DNA of 41,885 nt from Betaproteobacteria bacterium (GTDB lineage: Bacteria > Pseudomonadota > Gammaproteobacteria > Burkholderiales > Rhodocyclaceae): positions 1-41,885 of the forward strand of contig JAPTVL010000234.1 in NCBI GenBank assembly GCA_028065725.1, read 5' to 3'. Shown piece after piece: positions 24,200-32,597 of the stretch (position 1 is its first letter; each line of letters begins with the position of its first letter). The notes below the pieces were generated by a model, which saw only the letters and a list, made by a program, of their open reading frames with translations, ran no database searches and had not been told where the DNA came from. The position numbers were made by a program, and so were the translations under genes.

Positions 24200-25153
24200 A
24201 TGCTTATAGAAACTCAAGTCGGCCTTCTGTCGATGGCTGCCGAGGAGTACCACCGCAACAAGGATGCAGTTGGGCATTCAAGCCTTGTGCGGATCATGCG
24301 GTCTCCGGCACATTTTCAGGAATACGTCACCCATCCGCCCGAGCCGACCCCGGCAATGGCATTTGGTACGGCCGTTCACTCCGCGGTTCTTGAACCGGCC
24401 GCTTTCGCTTCCGACTATGCGGTATTCGATGAGTCGCAACTCGAAGGTTCCTTGCAGTCGCTCGATGACTACAAGGCGGCGGCTGCGGAACTGGGTATCA
24501 AGGTCGGGAAGATGAAGAAGGAAGAGATCAAGGAAGCCATCAAGGCGACCGACGTCGAGTCCAGATTTGTTTTTCGGGAGGATGCAATTGCCAGGTTGTA
24601 TGACGGCAAGCAAATCCTAACACCCACCCTGATGATGGCCATCCGGTCCATTCAGGCAAGCATCTCTCGTCACGCTGGCGCCTCGCGTTTGCTGGCGAAC
24701 GGGATGGCTGAAATGTCCGGCTTCTGGAGTGATCCGGAGACCGGGCTCGGATGTAAATGCCGACCGGACTGGCTTGTCATGGCCGATGAAACCATCACCG
24801 GCATCGTGGATGTGAAAACCTGCACGGATGCCTCGGCAGAGGGATTTGCTCGTTCAATCGCCACGCTCGGTTATGACCTGCAGGCGGCGTTCTATCAGGA
24901 CGGCATCAAGGCCATCACGGGCAGGACGCTCCCGTTCTACTTCATCGCCGTCGAAAAGGACGGTCCGCAAGCGGCAGCGGTCTATCGCGCAAGCGAGGAT
25001 GTCATCGACGTCGGGCGCGCCAAGTATCGCGGTGCGCTGCAGCTCCTGCAATGGTGTCGTGCGAACAACCGCTGGCCGGCGTATCAGCCAAACGGGGAGA
25101 TCGAAACGATCGAATTGCCACGCTGGGCGGCGAACTTTGATCTGGAGAGCTGA
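24200..25153 (+). CDS. RecE-like PD-(D/E)XK exonuclease
   Basis: 317 aa from ATG 24200, seven bases after GGAGG. The order is that of the exonuclease VIII/DUF3799 group: HSSLVRIMRSPAHFQEY near the N-terminus, FGTAVHSAVLEP (His of the fold), CRPDWLVMADETITGIVDVK with the D...DxK active site near 195-215, and GYDLQAAFYQDG (Gln-Tyr motif). Such nucleases resect 5' ends for a RecT-type annealing protein, and recT follows after a small coupled gene. The length equals the C-terminal nuclease domain of RecE. Confidence 0.88.
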   Translation: MLIETQVGLLSMAAEEYHRNKDAVGHSSLVRIMRSPAHFQEYVTHPPEPTPAMAFGTAVHSAVLEPAAFASDYAVFDESQLEGSLQSLDDYKAAAAELGIKVGKMKKEEIKEAIKATDVESRFVFREDAIARLYDGKQILTPTLMMAIRSIQASISRHAGASRLLANGMAEMSGFWSDPETGLGCKCRPDWLVMADETITGIVDVKTCTDASAEGFARSIATLGYDLQAAFYQDGIKAITGRTLPFYFIAVEKDGPQAAAVYRASEDVIDVGRAKYRGALQLLQWCRANNRWPAYQPNGEIETIELPRWAANFDLES

Positions 25154-25154
25154 A

Positions 25155-25403
25155 GTGCCGAGCAATCCAATCGAGAAGGTCGCACCCTATCTCTACGAGG
25201 TCGGGGATCCGATTCTGGCGATCGCTGCCCGAGTGGAAGCAAAGGTGGATGCCCTCAAACAGGCAGAAGCCGAAGTGGTCCGTTGCAGGCGCGCGCTCAG
25301 GGAAAGTCGTCGATTGCTCCTTGCCTGCGTCAAACATAGCTATGTTGATTCGGAAATTGAAACCGCAGATGCGATGTGCAACCGAAAGAAATCCCGTCCT
25401 TAG
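25155..25403 (+). CDS. Small coupled protein, 82 aa
   Basis: A GTG at 25155, two bases after the RecE-like stop, begins VPSNPIEKVAPYLYEVGDPI. The protein is mostly helical with a basic Arg-rich centre (RCRRALRESRR) and no known motif. The ribosome site GGAGAG lies in the end of the preceding gene, so it should be co-translated with it. Not recognised; a helper of the recombination module by position only. Confidence 0.55.
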   Translation: MPSNPIEKVAPYLYEVGDPILAIAARVEAKVDALKQAEAEVVRCRRALRESRRLLLACVKHSYVDSEIETADAMCNRKKSRP

Positions 25404-25411
25404 GCTATGCA

Positions 25412-25535
25412 ACCCCTCTCACCGAGGAATAGTCTGAAACGGTGAAGCAGCAGCAGTAATCAACCCGGCGGGAATGCCATGTTCCCGCAAGGGGCGTGGT
25501 GTGACCGCCTTTTCTATTTACTGGAGGTCAATACC
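25412..25535 (+). promoter_or_regulatory. Structured leader, copy L4
   Basis: TCACCG/CGGTGA forms an upstream hairpin. GCGGGAA and TTCCCGC around TGCCATG form the proximal hairpin. GACC near 25502 can pair with GGTC at the Shine-Dalgarno (CTGGAGGTC). The string GGGCGTGGTG after the hairpin is repeated at the orphan copy near 38769. Confidence 0.7.
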
Positions 25536-26663
25536 ATGTCACTGCAAGCCTTGAAAAACATCAATCGCACTACGCCCACCGACGCTGAGCAACCGAAAGG
25601 TTTCCCGGCCATGCTGGAGCAGTTCAAGGGTGAAATTGCCCGTGCCCTGCCCAAGCACATCAATCCGGACCGCATGGCGCGCATTGCACTTACCGCATTC
25701 CGAATGACACCCAAGCTTGGAGAGTGTGATCCCCGCAGCGTATTTGCGGCGGTTATCCAGTCTTCGCAGATGGGGCTGGAAGTCGGTCTCATGGGGGAAG
25801 CGCATCTGGTGCCGTTTGGCAACCAGTGCCAACTGATCCCCGGCTACACGGGCCTGATGAAACTCGCTCGACAGTCCGGACTGGTTCAGGACATCTATGC
25901 CCACGAAGTCAGGGTGAATGACGTTTTTACCCTCAAGCTGGGCATGGAACGCAGTCTCGATCACGAGCCATTGACGACGCTGGGCGGCTTTCCTGCCGCC
26001 GACGACGAGCGTGGTGAGGTCGCCGGTTTCTATTCCGTCGCGGTGTTCAAGGATGGAAGTCGGACGTTTGTGGCGATGGGGCGCAAGGAGGTTGAGAAGA
26101 TTCGCGATAACTCGCGGGGCTATCAGTCTGCCAAGCGCTACAAGAAGGAGTCTGTATGGGATTCTGACTTTACGGCCATGGGCTTGAAGACAGCGATTCG
26201 TCGCCTGTGCAAATTCCTGCCCAAATCACCTGAGCTGGCCTCGGCACTCGCCCTGGACGCAGCTGCGGAGCAGGGCAAGGCGCAAAACCTGAATTTGACC
26301 GATGTGATCGAGGGCAACTACGCACCGATCATTGACGACGAGACAGGCGAGATCGCAGACGCCAAGCCGCTGACAAGCCGCGATGCCAGGCAATCCAGGC
26401 CGGGTGGCGATCCGGTTGGAGTGGCTGATGCAACTGGAAAGAAGGTGAAAGTGGATGGTGTGTCTGCCATCGCTTCCGATGCCGCTGACCAGGAACCCAG
26501 TGCCAGGCTGAAAGCGATCTTCGACCAGATGGCCAAGGCAACAAGCACCGACGTGCTGGACGAGATCTATGTCCGCGCCGAAGGTGATCTGGATGGAGCC
26601 GAACTGGAGGCCTTGATGCGGGAATACCGCACCTGCAAGGCAGCCATCGGCCGACTGATCTAA
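25536..26663 (+). CDS. recT: RecT-family single-strand annealing protein
   Basis: 375 aa from ATG 25536. The RecT core is clear: FKGEIARALPKHINPDRMAR (about 28-47), FAAVIQSSQMGLEVGLMGEA, PGYTGLMKLARQSG, YAHEVRVNDVF and SAKRYKKESVWDSDFTAMGL. RecT proteins coat resected strands and anneal them, working with an RecE-type nuclease such as the one encoded at 24200. The C-terminal 90 residues after GEIADA are a variable tail. The pair gives the element its own homologous recombination route, as in SXT-type elements and lambdoid phages. Confidence 0.93.
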   Translation: MSLQALKNINRTTPTDAEQPKGFPAMLEQFKGEIARALPKHINPDRMARIALTAFRMTPKLGECDPRSVFAAVIQSSQMGLEVGLMGEAHLVPFGNQCQLIPGYTGLMKLARQSGLVQDIYAHEVRVNDVFTLKLGMERSLDHEPLTTLGGFPAADDERGEVAGFYSVAVFKDGSRTFVAMGRKEVEKIRDNSRGYQSAKRYKKESVWDSDFTAMGLKTAIRRLCKFLPKSPELASALALDAAAEQGKAQNLNLTDVIEGNYAPIIDDETGEIADAKPLTSRDARQSRPGGDPVGVADATGKKVKVDGVSAIASDAADQEPSARLKAIFDQMAKATSTDVLDEIYVRAEGDLDGAELEALMREYRTCKAAIGRLI

Positions 26664-26669
26664 AACCCT

Positions 26670-26903
26670 CCCCGTGCTTCGGCACGGGGCTTTCCAGAGC
26701 ATGGAGTGGTCCGTGCTGCGGAAAGCGAATTGTCCAGAATTGTTCCCCTGGCTATGCCAACGGGACATGAAGGTAGCTGGCCTTCTGAAACAAACAGCAT
26801 CTGGCTGCAATCGGGAAACCGGTTGCCATTAAAACCCCGCCGTGGGGCGCAAGCTCCCGGCAGGGAACGAGCGCCTCCGGCGGTTTTTCGTCTGGAGGTT
26901 GCA
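26670..26903 (+). promoter_or_regulatory. Structured leader, copy L5 (full length)
   Basis: CCCCGTGC (26670-26677) pairs with GCACGGGG (26682-26689), possibly also ending recT transcripts. GGCTTTCC (26688-26695) pairs with GGAAAGC (26720-26726). The conserved loop sits in GAAGG-TAGCTGG-CCTTC (26769-26785). GCAATCGG-GAAA-CCGGTTGC (26807-26826) and the proximal GGGGC/GCTCC hairpin follow. CCTCC near 26874 pairs with the Shine-Dalgarno GGAGG. Confidence 0.8.
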
Positions 26904-27560
26904 ATGGACGTTGTAATCAATCACGAGCAGGAGTTGTTCGTTGTGTCCGCTGGCAAGGGGTATTCAACCTTGGGCTTCGAGCATGTCTTCAAGCAATTGA
27001 AGCAACTCGTGGCCCGGCTGAATCTCTCGATCCAGATTCGCGAGGATGAGAAGGGAACCATCGGTCAGTACGCCGATTTTCAGCGTGCCATCAACGAAGC
27101 TGCCAAGGCAAATCTCAAGGAGACCTGGTTCAATCTCGACACTCCTGTCAAGGTTCGCCGAATCCTGGAGCAGTACCGCAAGAGCGGCAAGGCGATCCGC
27201 ATCTTCTACGGAGATGTGGAGAGGGGCGAAGACTGGCTGGAAGAAAACGACGTGGTGGGGAAAATCGGCCGCTCGTCGGGTACGTTCAAGATTCCCATCC
27301 TTCTTCAAAACGGCGAGGCATGGGGTGTCAGCATTCTCGATCACGCGATCGTCAGGTTGATGGATGTGGCCGATCGGAAGGTTCTCTGGGAGCACCCGAA
27401 ATATCAGGCGCCTCAGTTGCAGATTGTGGCGAAGCGCGTTGGCGAAGATCCCTGGTCGGTGTTTGTCGACGGCGGTCCTCACGCGAGCTTCAGAACTTTG
27501 GCGAAGGCAGCCCAGTGGGTGGCGTTCATGGCCGGTGAGTGCATGGAAGCGCCGCAGTAG
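26904..27560 (+). CDS. Element protein of unknown function, 218 aa
   Basis: ATG 26904, six bases after GGAGG. I do not recognise a fold. The centre ([20 protein letters not shown]) is basic, and the C-terminal part is beta-rich ([20 protein letters not shown]). It sits between recT and ssb, each behind its own leader, so a role in DNA processing or replication is a positional guess. Confidence 0.7.
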   Translation: MDVVINHEQELFVVSAGKGYSTLGFEHVFKQLKQLVARLNLSIQIREDEKGTIGQYADFQRAINEAAKANLKETWFNLDTPVKVRRILEQYRKSGKAIRIFYGDVERGEDWLEENDVVGKIGRSSGTFKIPILLQNGEAWGVSILDHAIVRLMDVADRKVLWEHPKYQAPQLQIVAKRVGEDPWSVFVDGGPHASFRTLAKAAQWVAFMAGECMEAPQ

Positions 27561-27646
27561 TCCAGTATTTCAACCAACCCGGCGGGATCGTCATGCTCCC
27601 GTCAGGGGCATGGTGTGACCGTCCTTTTCATCACAAGGAGTTCATC
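27561..27646 (+). promoter_or_regulatory. Structured leader, copy L6 (short)
   Basis: AACCC and GGGG flank the hairpin CGGGA-TCGTCATGC-TCCCG, followed by GCATGGTGTGACC as in L4. The Shine-Dalgarno is AAGGAG. The upstream AGCTGG module is absent. Confidence 0.65.
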
Positions 27647-28054
27647 ATGCTTAACAAGGTTCAATTGATCGGTTTTCTGGGGGCTGACCCCGAGCTTCGA
27701 CGCAGCAATGACAGCGATGCCATTGCGCGCGCAAACATCGCCACCAGCGAAAGCTGGAAGAAGGATGGCGAGAAGCACGAAAAAACTGAATGGCATCGTG
27801 TCGTGTTCTTCGGAAAACTCGCCGAGATTGTGGGCGAGTATCTGAAGAAAGGATCGCTGGTGTATGTCGAGGGCCGTCTCCAGACCCGTTCATGGGACAA
27901 GGATGGCGAGACTCGCTACACCACCGAAATCGTCGGCGAGAGCATGAAAATGCTCCCCAGCGGCGGCAAGGCCAGGGAAGGTTCTGACGCGTCCAGATCG
28001 GCGCCGAAAGGAAACCCCAGGGCGGCACAAGCATTCGATGACGGGCCATTCTGA
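27647..28054 (+). CDS. ssb: Single-stranded DNA-binding protein
   Basis: 135 aa from ATG 27647. OB-fold with [20 protein letters not shown] at the start, [20 protein letters not shown] and [20 protein letters not shown]. The flexible tail ends in AFDDGPF, a close version of the acidic DDxPF tip that binds partner proteins. Shorter than the chromosomal SSB (about 165 aa), mainly in the linker. Works with the RecE/RecT pair upstream and probably in element replication. Confidence 0.96.
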   Translation: MLNKVQLIGFLGADPELRRSNDSDAIARANIATSESWKKDGEKHEKTEWHRVVFFGKLAEIVGEYLKKGSLVYVEGRLQTRSWDKDGETRYTTEIVGESMKMLPSGGKAREGSDASRSAPKGNPRAAQAFDDGPF

Positions 28055-28077
28055 TGGCTTCGCACTCAGGCACTGTT

Positions 28078-28232
28078 TTTAGCGCCTGACATTACCAACC
28101 CCACCGGGGAGTTACCCCGGTCGGGGTGCCTCTATGCCGGTGGGTAATTCACCGGCCCGCGACGGGGCCTTCCCAAGTGCCTCGCGCGGGCATTTCGGCA
28201 GGCCCCGTCCGGGGCTACTCATGGAGGCAATC
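28078..28232 (+). promoter_or_regulatory. Structured leader, copy L7 (variant)
   Basis: CCGGGG-AGTTA-CCCCGG forms the proximal hairpin inside ACCCC/GGGGT. Instead of the ATG following soon, about 100 more bases with hairpins GGCCCCGTCC/GGGGCC-type and GCCCGCG/CGCGGGC (28154 to 28196) intervene before ATGGAGG. The Shine-Dalgarno is GGAGG at 28223. Confidence 0.55.
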
Positions 28233-29309
28233 ATGGAAGCAAAGGAAGTCAAGGCTGCTGCACATGGCCGCTGGGGAGGGATTCTCTCGGCCCTTGCGCC
28301 ACAGCTTCAACCTGCACTGGATCGAGTCGGCCATCACGTTTCCTGCCCGGTGCACGGCGGCAAGGACGGATACCGTGTGTTTAACGACGTGGATGATTCG
28401 GGAGGCGGCGTCTGCAATACCTGTGGCGTCCATCCCGATGGATTTGCCACGCTGATGTGGGTGTCCGGCATGGATTTCAAGGACGCACTGAAGTCCGTAG
28501 CCGAGTACCTGCGTGTTGGCGTCATCGCCAGGCCGTTTGGCGGGAGAACCATTTCTCGCCAGACCCGGAAGGGCGACGATGACGAAAAGTCTCGCCAGGC
28601 GCTTAACCGGGTCTGGAACGAGTCGATCGCCCTCTCTCATCCCGATGCTGAACCGGCCCGGTTGTATCTGGCCCGAAGAGGTATCTCGATCCGGCAACCG
28701 GAAACACTCCGTCTCCATCCATCGCTCGCGTATTTCGAGGACAGAAAGGAGATCGGCACGTTTCCGGCGATGCTGGCCATGGTGCAGGGTCACGGCGGCA
28801 ACGCCATCACCATTCATCGTACCTACCTGACGGCGGACGGCTACAAGGCCCCCGTCGAGTCTCCCAGGAAGCTGATGCGGTATCCAAGTCAGCGGACGCT
28901 GGCGGGCGGAGTCATCCGACTGGTGGAGGCGGGCGCCGTGCTGGCAGTGGCAGAAGGTCTGGAGACGGCTCTCGCGGTCATGGAAGGGACGAAGATGCCG
29001 GTCTGGTGCGCGGTCAATGCGTATCTGCTGGAGCACTTTTACCCGCCACCCGGCGTGAGTCAGATCCTGGTCTTCGCCGACAAGGATCAGCCTTCGGCGC
29101 AACATCCAAGGGGGCATGGTCAGGAATCCGCCAGGCGGCTGGTCCAAAGGCTCTGGGAGCGGGGTATCAAGGCCAGTGCCATTGTCCCTGCGGGCGAGAT
29201 TCCTGCCGGTCAGAAGTCACTGGACTGGCTCGACATTCTCAATCGCGATGGCAAGGCAGGTTTCCCTTCCCTGCAATCCGTTGAACATGCCATGCGTCGC
29301 GTTGCGTGA
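28233..29309 (+). CDS. Toprim-domain primase-like protein
   Basis: 358 aa from ATG 28233. An N-terminal zinc-ribbon-like stretch has CPVHGGKDGYRVF and CNTCG (about 35-65), as in CHC2-type primases. A Toprim fold follows: VAEGLETALAVMEG (catalytic Glu, about 240) and LVFADKDQPSAQHPRGHG (acidic DxD). The middle (PARLYLARRGIS) is like phage P4/DUF7146-type primase proteins. No helicase domain is fused, so it would need a separate helicase for replication initiation. Priming in the element's replication or transfer is inferred. Confidence 0.85.
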   Translation: MEAKEVKAAAHGRWGGILSALAPQLQPALDRVGHHVSCPVHGGKDGYRVFNDVDDSGGGVCNTCGVHPDGFATLMWVSGMDFKDALKSVAEYLRVGVIARPFGGRTISRQTRKGDDDEKSRQALNRVWNESIALSHPDAEPARLYLARRGISIRQPETLRLHPSLAYFEDRKEIGTFPAMLAMVQGHGGNAITIHRTYLTADGYKAPVESPRKLMRYPSQRTLAGGVIRLVEAGAVLAVAEGLETALAVMEGTKMPVWCAVNAYLLEHFYPPPGVSQILVFADKDQPSAQHPRGHGQESARRLVQRLWERGIKASAIVPAGEIPAGQKSLDWLDILNRDGKAGFPSLQSVEHAMRRVA

Positions 29310-29322
29310 AGGAGGTGGCGCC

Positions 29323-29415
29323 ATGGACAGGAATGCTGACGTCAGCCCGGTCGATATTGCAACCCTGCCCGGATGCATTGGGTCGGAGATCCCTCGTAAC
29401 AGGAGGGCATCATGA
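29323..29415 (+). CDS. Possible 30-aa upstream peptide, coupled to next gene
   Basis: A strong GGAGGTGGCGCC ribosome site precedes ATG 29323. The peptide begins MDRNADVSPVDIATLPGC and ends NRRAS. Its stop overlaps the next start (ATGA at 29412). Peptide composition is ordinary. It could be a real small protein or a coupling leader. Confidence 0.4.
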   Translation: MDRNADVSPVDIATLPGCIGSEIPRNRRAS

Positions 29416-29564
29416 AATATCAGTACCTGGGACCACAAACCGTCGCAGAACTCGCGGACGGGAAACGGGTGCTTCTCTGCAAGGGATCGGTGCTTCTGGT
29501 CCAGATACTCAGCGCACAACTCAAGGTGCTCGTGGAGAAGGGCCTTCTGAAGGAAATCGCATGA
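29412..29564 (+). CDS. Small protein, 50 aa
   Basis: ATG 29412, six bases after AGGAGG. It begins MKYQYLGPQTVAELADGKRV and ends VEKGLLKEIA, with a hydrophobic centre (VLLVQILSAQLKVLV). Not recognised. Coupled to the preceding peptide frame and followed by leader L8. Confidence 0.55.
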   Translation: MKYQYLGPQTVAELADGKRVLLCKGSVLLVQILSAQLKVLVEKGLLKEIA

Positions 29565-29571
29565 AACCAGG

Positions 29572-29796
29572 GCCCGCCGAAAGGCGGGCTTTCCAGAGCG
29601 CATCGCGCGGTGCGCTGCGGAAAGCGAAATTGTCGCTCCCGGGTAATCCAGGGGTGTCATAGGCGGTAGCTGGCCGCTCGAAACAATCAGCAATCAACGA
29701 CGCTCAGGCAACTGGTCGTCATTCACAACCCCGCCGGGGCATTGACCCCGGCGACGGGCTTGGTGCCTTCGGCGGTTTTTTCGTCTGGAGGCAAGC
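29572..29796 (+). promoter_or_regulatory. Structured leader, copy L8 (full length)
   Basis: GCCCGCC-GAAA-GGCGGGC (29572-29589), GGCTTTCC/GGAAAGC (29587-29625) with an inner GCGCA/TGCGC hairpin, CCCGGGTAATCC, GCGG-TAGCTGG-CCGC (29663-29677), GAAACAATCAGCA, ACGAC/GTCGT with inner CAG/CTG (29697-29719). The proximal hairpin is GCCGGGGC-ATTGA-CCCCGGC. TGCC near 29763 can pair with GGCA beside the Shine-Dalgarno GGAGG. Confidence 0.8.
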
Positions 29797-29991
29797 ATGT
29801 ATCACTATGAAGATGGAACGACACGCTGGCGGCGGTTCAATGGACGCGGCGATGTTCGTGCCTGCCGCGCTCCGCGCGGATGGCAAGCCAGTGCCGACTT
29901 GATCGACGTTCACCCGGTGACCGGAAAGTATCTCGGTGTATCGGATTGGTGGATCAAGGAAGTCAAGGAGGCCGGTCATGGAAAAGCCTGA
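29797..29991 (+). CDS. Small element protein, 64 aa
   Basis: ATG 29797 after GGAGG. It begins MYHYEDGTTRWRRFNGRGDV and ends in a helix (WWIKEVKEAGHGKA). Basic and aromatic. Not recognised. It overlaps the ArdC-like start by 14 bases, so the two are co-translated. Confidence 0.6.
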   Translation: MYHYEDGTTRWRRFNGRGDVRACRAPRGWQASADLIDVHPVTGKYLGVSDWWIKEVKEAGHGKA

Positions 29992-30799
29992 CTGGAACTC
30001 CCTGCTTCAACAGGCACTGACGCTACCCGGAACGCTGTCAAAGGCGTACTCGGTATTTCACGACTATTCGCTGGGCAACGCAATCCTTGCGGCATTTCAA
30101 CTGGCGGCGCGTGGTCTTCCTCTCGCCCCTATTGCCAGCTTCAATCGCTGGAAAAATCTTGGCCGAAAGGTCAGGAAAGGCGAGAAGGCCCTTTCTCTCA
30201 TCATGCCGGTCACGGTCAAGCGAAAGGACAAGGACGAACACACTCAGGAAGAGGTGACGGGTGGTGCTTACATGATATTTTTGTTGAAGCGCAACTGGTT
30301 CAGTCTCGACCAGACGGAAGGCGAAGTTCTCCAGCCGGAGGTATGGACGCCGGAGTGGGACAGATCAAGGGCGCTTGTCGTGCTGGATATTCGGGAAGTT
30401 CCGTTCGAGATGATCGACGGCAACTGCCAGGGGTATGCCAAACGCGGTGTCCGCGAGGTGGCTGTCAATCCCGTTGCCGCGATGCCATGGAAGACACTTT
30501 TCCACGAAATTGCACATCACCTGCTTGGCCACACGGCCACGGGTGACGAGACGGGAGTGATGGCCGATGGCCCCACGATGCCGAAATGCATCAAGGAGGC
30601 TGAAGCTGAGGCAGCGGCCTACCTGTGCTGCGCGACCCTCGGGTTGCCAGGTATGGAGGAAAGCCGGGGCTACATCCAGAGCTGGCTCGATGGGAAGGAA
30701 TTCCCGGAAAAGTCGGCGCGTCGGGTGTTTGCGGCGGCGGACAAGATTCTCAAGGCGGGTACCCAGGCCGTGAAGGAGGTGGCGATGCGCGATGAGTAA
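29978..30799 (+). CDS. ArdC-like antirestriction / metallopeptidase-domain protein
   Basis: 273 aa from ATG 29978 with AAGGAGG upstream. The N-terminal 120 residues (YSLGNAILAAFQLAARGLPL, FNRWKNLGRKVRKGEKA) match the ssDNA-binding ArdC/DUF1738 domain. The C-terminal part has a gluzincin HEIAHHLLGH motif (about 170-180) with a downstream Glu-rich EAEAEAAAYL helix, as in ImmA/IrrE-type proteases. ArdC-type proteins protect incoming DNA from restriction. This fits the DNA-entry phase of a mobile element. Confidence 0.85.
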   Translation: MEKPDWNSLLQQALTLPGTLSKAYSVFHDYSLGNAILAAFQLAARGLPLAPIASFNRWKNLGRKVRKGEKALSLIMPVTVKRKDKDEHTQEEVTGGAYMIFLLKRNWFSLDQTEGEVLQPEVWTPEWDRSRALVVLDIREVPFEMIDGNCQGYAKRGVREVAVNPVAAMPWKTLFHEIAHHLLGHTATGDETGVMADGPTMPKCIKEAEAEAAAYLCCATLGLPGMEESRGYIQSWLDGKEFPEKSARRVFAAADKILKAGTQAVKEVAMRDE

Positions 30800-30857
30800 T
30801 TCGCGTGTCGCCTCCCTTGTTCAGGTCCGGCATGGATGGCAGGCAGCACGTTTCTAA

Positions 30858-30957
30858 AAGATGGGAGTGGCTTCGGCGGCTTCCATATTTACTCCCTCAG
30901 GGGCCGTATGCGCCCCCTGAGGATGCGCACGGCCCCATTTCCTGAAAGGCAAATGAA
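30858..30957 (+). promoter_or_regulatory. Structured leader, copy L9 (variant, before radC)
   Basis: CCTCAGGGGC-CGTATGC-GCCCCCTGAGG (30892-30922 region) is the proximal hairpin; its sequence differs from the other copies while its form is kept. GGAGTGGCTTCGGCGG upstream resembles the tail of the usual leader. The Shine-Dalgarno AAAGG is weak. Confidence 0.55.
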
Positions 30958-31566
30958 ATGGAAATGCGCACCATTGAAATGACCAATGCCGATTTGCTGG
31001 CGGTTCTCTGCGGCCCGGCGGGTCGCGCCCTGTCAACACGTCCCCTCTCGGAAGTTTTCGGGATCAGGTCGGCACGACAGACAAGCCTCATTGCAGGGGA
31101 AGAGCGGACGTCCTACGCGGCACAGCCGAAAATCGCCGCCGCGAAGGAGCTTTACCTCCGGGCAATGCAGGAAGACATGAGCATTACGGGCATCAATCTG
31201 GCCTCGCCCAGTGCTGCCTCGACATTCCTGTGTGGCCGGATCGGCGGTTACGAACATGAAGTATTCATGTGCCTGTGGATGGACGCCAGGAACCGGTTGA
31301 TCGTCGCGGAAGAACTCTTTCGCGGCACGCTGACCCAGACCTCGGTCTACCCGCGGGAAGTGGTCAAGCGAGCGCTGGTGCACAACGCGGCAGCGGTAAT
31401 ACTCGCTCATAACCATCCGAGTGGAGAAGCCGACCAGTCGCGGGCGGACGAAGTGCTGACGACTAGCCTCAAGGCCGCGCTGGCACTGGTGGATGTCAAG
31501 GTTCTGGACCACTTCATCGTGGCCGGGAACAAGACGCTTTCGTTCGCCGAAAGGGGGCTGCTATGA
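30958..31566 (+). CDS. radC: RadC-family JAB-domain protein
   Basis: 202 aa from ATG 30958 (an ATG two codons later is possible). The C-terminal JAB/MPN domain carries the metal motif HNHPSGEADQSRAD (His-x-His, Ser, Asp; residues about 147-160) after FMCLWMDARNRLIVAEELFRG, and ends in DHFIVAGNKTLSFAERGLL. The N-terminal helix-hairpin-helix region of chromosomal RadC is replaced by a shorter segment, as in mobile-element versions. The cellular role of RadC is unsettled. It overlaps the next gene by ATGA. Confidence 0.93.
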   Translation: MEMRTIEMTNADLLAVLCGPAGRALSTRPLSEVFGIRSARQTSLIAGEERTSYAAQPKIAAAKELYLRAMQEDMSITGINLASPSAASTFLCGRIGGYEHEVFMCLWMDARNRLIVAEELFRGTLTQTSVYPREVVKRALVHNAAAVILAHNHPSGEADQSRADEVLTTSLKAALALVDVKVLDHFIVAGNKTLSFAERGLL

Positions 31567-31838
31567 AAGGCAGCTTCAAGCCCTTCCGGCAGGAACTGGT
31601 TCAGGTGGTCGATCTCGACGAGCGCGGGTGGTTCAAATCGCACGTCGAAAATCAGAACGGTCGAACGGTGTTTTCGTTCTCGAATGAGGACGGAAACACC
31701 GGCTGGCCGAGTGAAGACGGGCTGTGGCTTGTCGAGGACGGTTTCATGCGGCACGGGCGCGATGCCGGCGGGCTTCTGGAGTATCTGAAGTACGCCGGAA
31801 TTGCGAAACCGACTGCAACCCTGCGCGTGGAGGGCTGA
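31563..31838 (+). CDS. Small protein coupled to radC, 91 aa
   Basis: Its ATG overlaps the radC stop (ATGA at 31563). It begins MKGSFKPFRQELVQVVDLDE. Beta-rich and acidic, with two conserved-looking WPSEDGLWLVEDGF and HGRDAGGLLEYL segments. Not recognised. Co-translated with radC, so a function in the same process is possible. Confidence 0.65.
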   Translation: MKGSFKPFRQELVQVVDLDERGWFKSHVENQNGRTVFSFSNEDGNTGWPSEDGLWLVEDGFMRHGRDAGGLLEYLKYAGIAKPTATLRVEG

Positions 31839-31842
31839 TGGC

Positions 31843-32088
31843 ATGAGAACTTTGCTCTCCACACGCCGCGCCAGGTTCTACCGGCTCGTCCGACAAGCCA
31901 ACGAACAGTCATCGCAATGGCTGGAGGACGTGCTCAAGGACAAGACGCTGAACAACGGGCATTTCACCGCAGTTGCCCGCCTGGCCTGCCTGCGAATCCT
32001 GGTATGCCGGGACTACGGCATCAACAGTCCTTCGGGGCTGCCGTATCCGCAGCGGAAAAAGGCCGTACGGGCGGCGCTCGGCATCTGA
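31843..32088 (+). CDS. Small basic protein, 81 aa
   Basis: ATG 31843 with GGAGG upstream in the end of the preceding gene. It begins MRTLLSTRRARFYRLVRQAN, is helical and basic, and ends PQRKKAVRAALGI. Not recognised; nucleic-acid binding is conceivable from charge alone. Confidence 0.6.
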   Translation: MRTLLSTRRARFYRLVRQANEQSSQWLEDVLKDKTLNNGHFTAVARLACLRILVCRDYGINSPSGLPYPQRKKAVRAALGI

Positions 32089-32157
32089 AGCAATCCTTTC
32101 CCAACCGGGGCCACTTCCCGGCTGGGGAGTGGCCTCTCACCATTCTGGAGGTCAACA
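32089..32157 (+). promoter_or_regulatory. Structured leader, copy L10 (short)
   Basis: CCGGG-GCCACTT-CCCGG hairpin, then GGCCTC that can pair with GAGGTC at the Shine-Dalgarno (CTGGAGGTC) just before ATG 32158. Confidence 0.65.
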
Positions 32158-32403
32158 ATGAAACTCGATACAGGCGTCGTTCCGGTGGACGAGCAAACCT
32201 ATCATGCCGTCGCGACAACTCGCGATCCGCGAACCGACGAGGGCATGGAGGGAACTCCCGCTTGCGATGTCGTCAATCAAAGCCGCATCCGCGCTATCCA
32301 GCTCGCCCGGAAATGGGCCGGCGAAGGGTACTGGGGGTCGGTCTACAACCAGAAGACGGGAGAGTGCGTCATTGACTACGCTCCGAAAGGAGATGGACGA
32401 TGA
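32158..32403 (+). CDS. Small element protein, 81 aa
   Basis: ATG 32158. It begins MKLDTGVVPVDEQTYHAVAT and ends YNQKTGECVIDYAPKGDGR. Contains IRAIQLARKWAGEGYWGSVY. Not recognised. The next gene overlaps by ATGA (32400). Confidence 0.6.
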   Translation: MKLDTGVVPVDEQTYHAVATTRDPRTDEGMEGTPACDVVNQSRIRAIQLARKWAGEGYWGSVYNQKTGECVIDYAPKGDGR

Positions 32404-32594
32404 AACACATTCCGACGCCTGGTGCATACCGGGAACTGTTCAACGCAGGGCTGATCGAGCTTCTGAAAGGAAACCGCTTGTCCGAGCTTCAGCGGAAGGA
32501 TGCTGAACATTACCTCCGGCTATTGGAGGATCCCGATTACAGATTCGGGATTCTTCAGAGCGGTGGCGGGTACGCGGACTTTTTCAGGAGCTAG
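32400..32594 (+). CDS. Small element protein, 64 aa
   Basis: ATG overlaps the previous stop. It begins MKHIPTPGAYRELFNAGLIE and is mainly helical (ELLKGNRLSELQRKDAEHYL). Not recognised. Co-translated with the gene at 32158. Confidence 0.6.
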   Translation: MKHIPTPGAYRELFNAGLIELLKGNRLSELQRKDAEHYLRLLEDPDYRFGILQSGGGYADFFRS

Positions 32595-32597
32595 GCA

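Noticed and set aside
29306..29662. 118-codon plus-strand frame after the primase gene
   Set aside because: It runs through two better frames and leader L8 and has no protein-like pattern.
30711..30730. AAAGTCGGCGCGTCGGG as a fifth copy of the 26-nt repeat
   Set aside because: Only the first 12 bases match; the second half does not align and it lies in conserved ArdC-like coding sequence.
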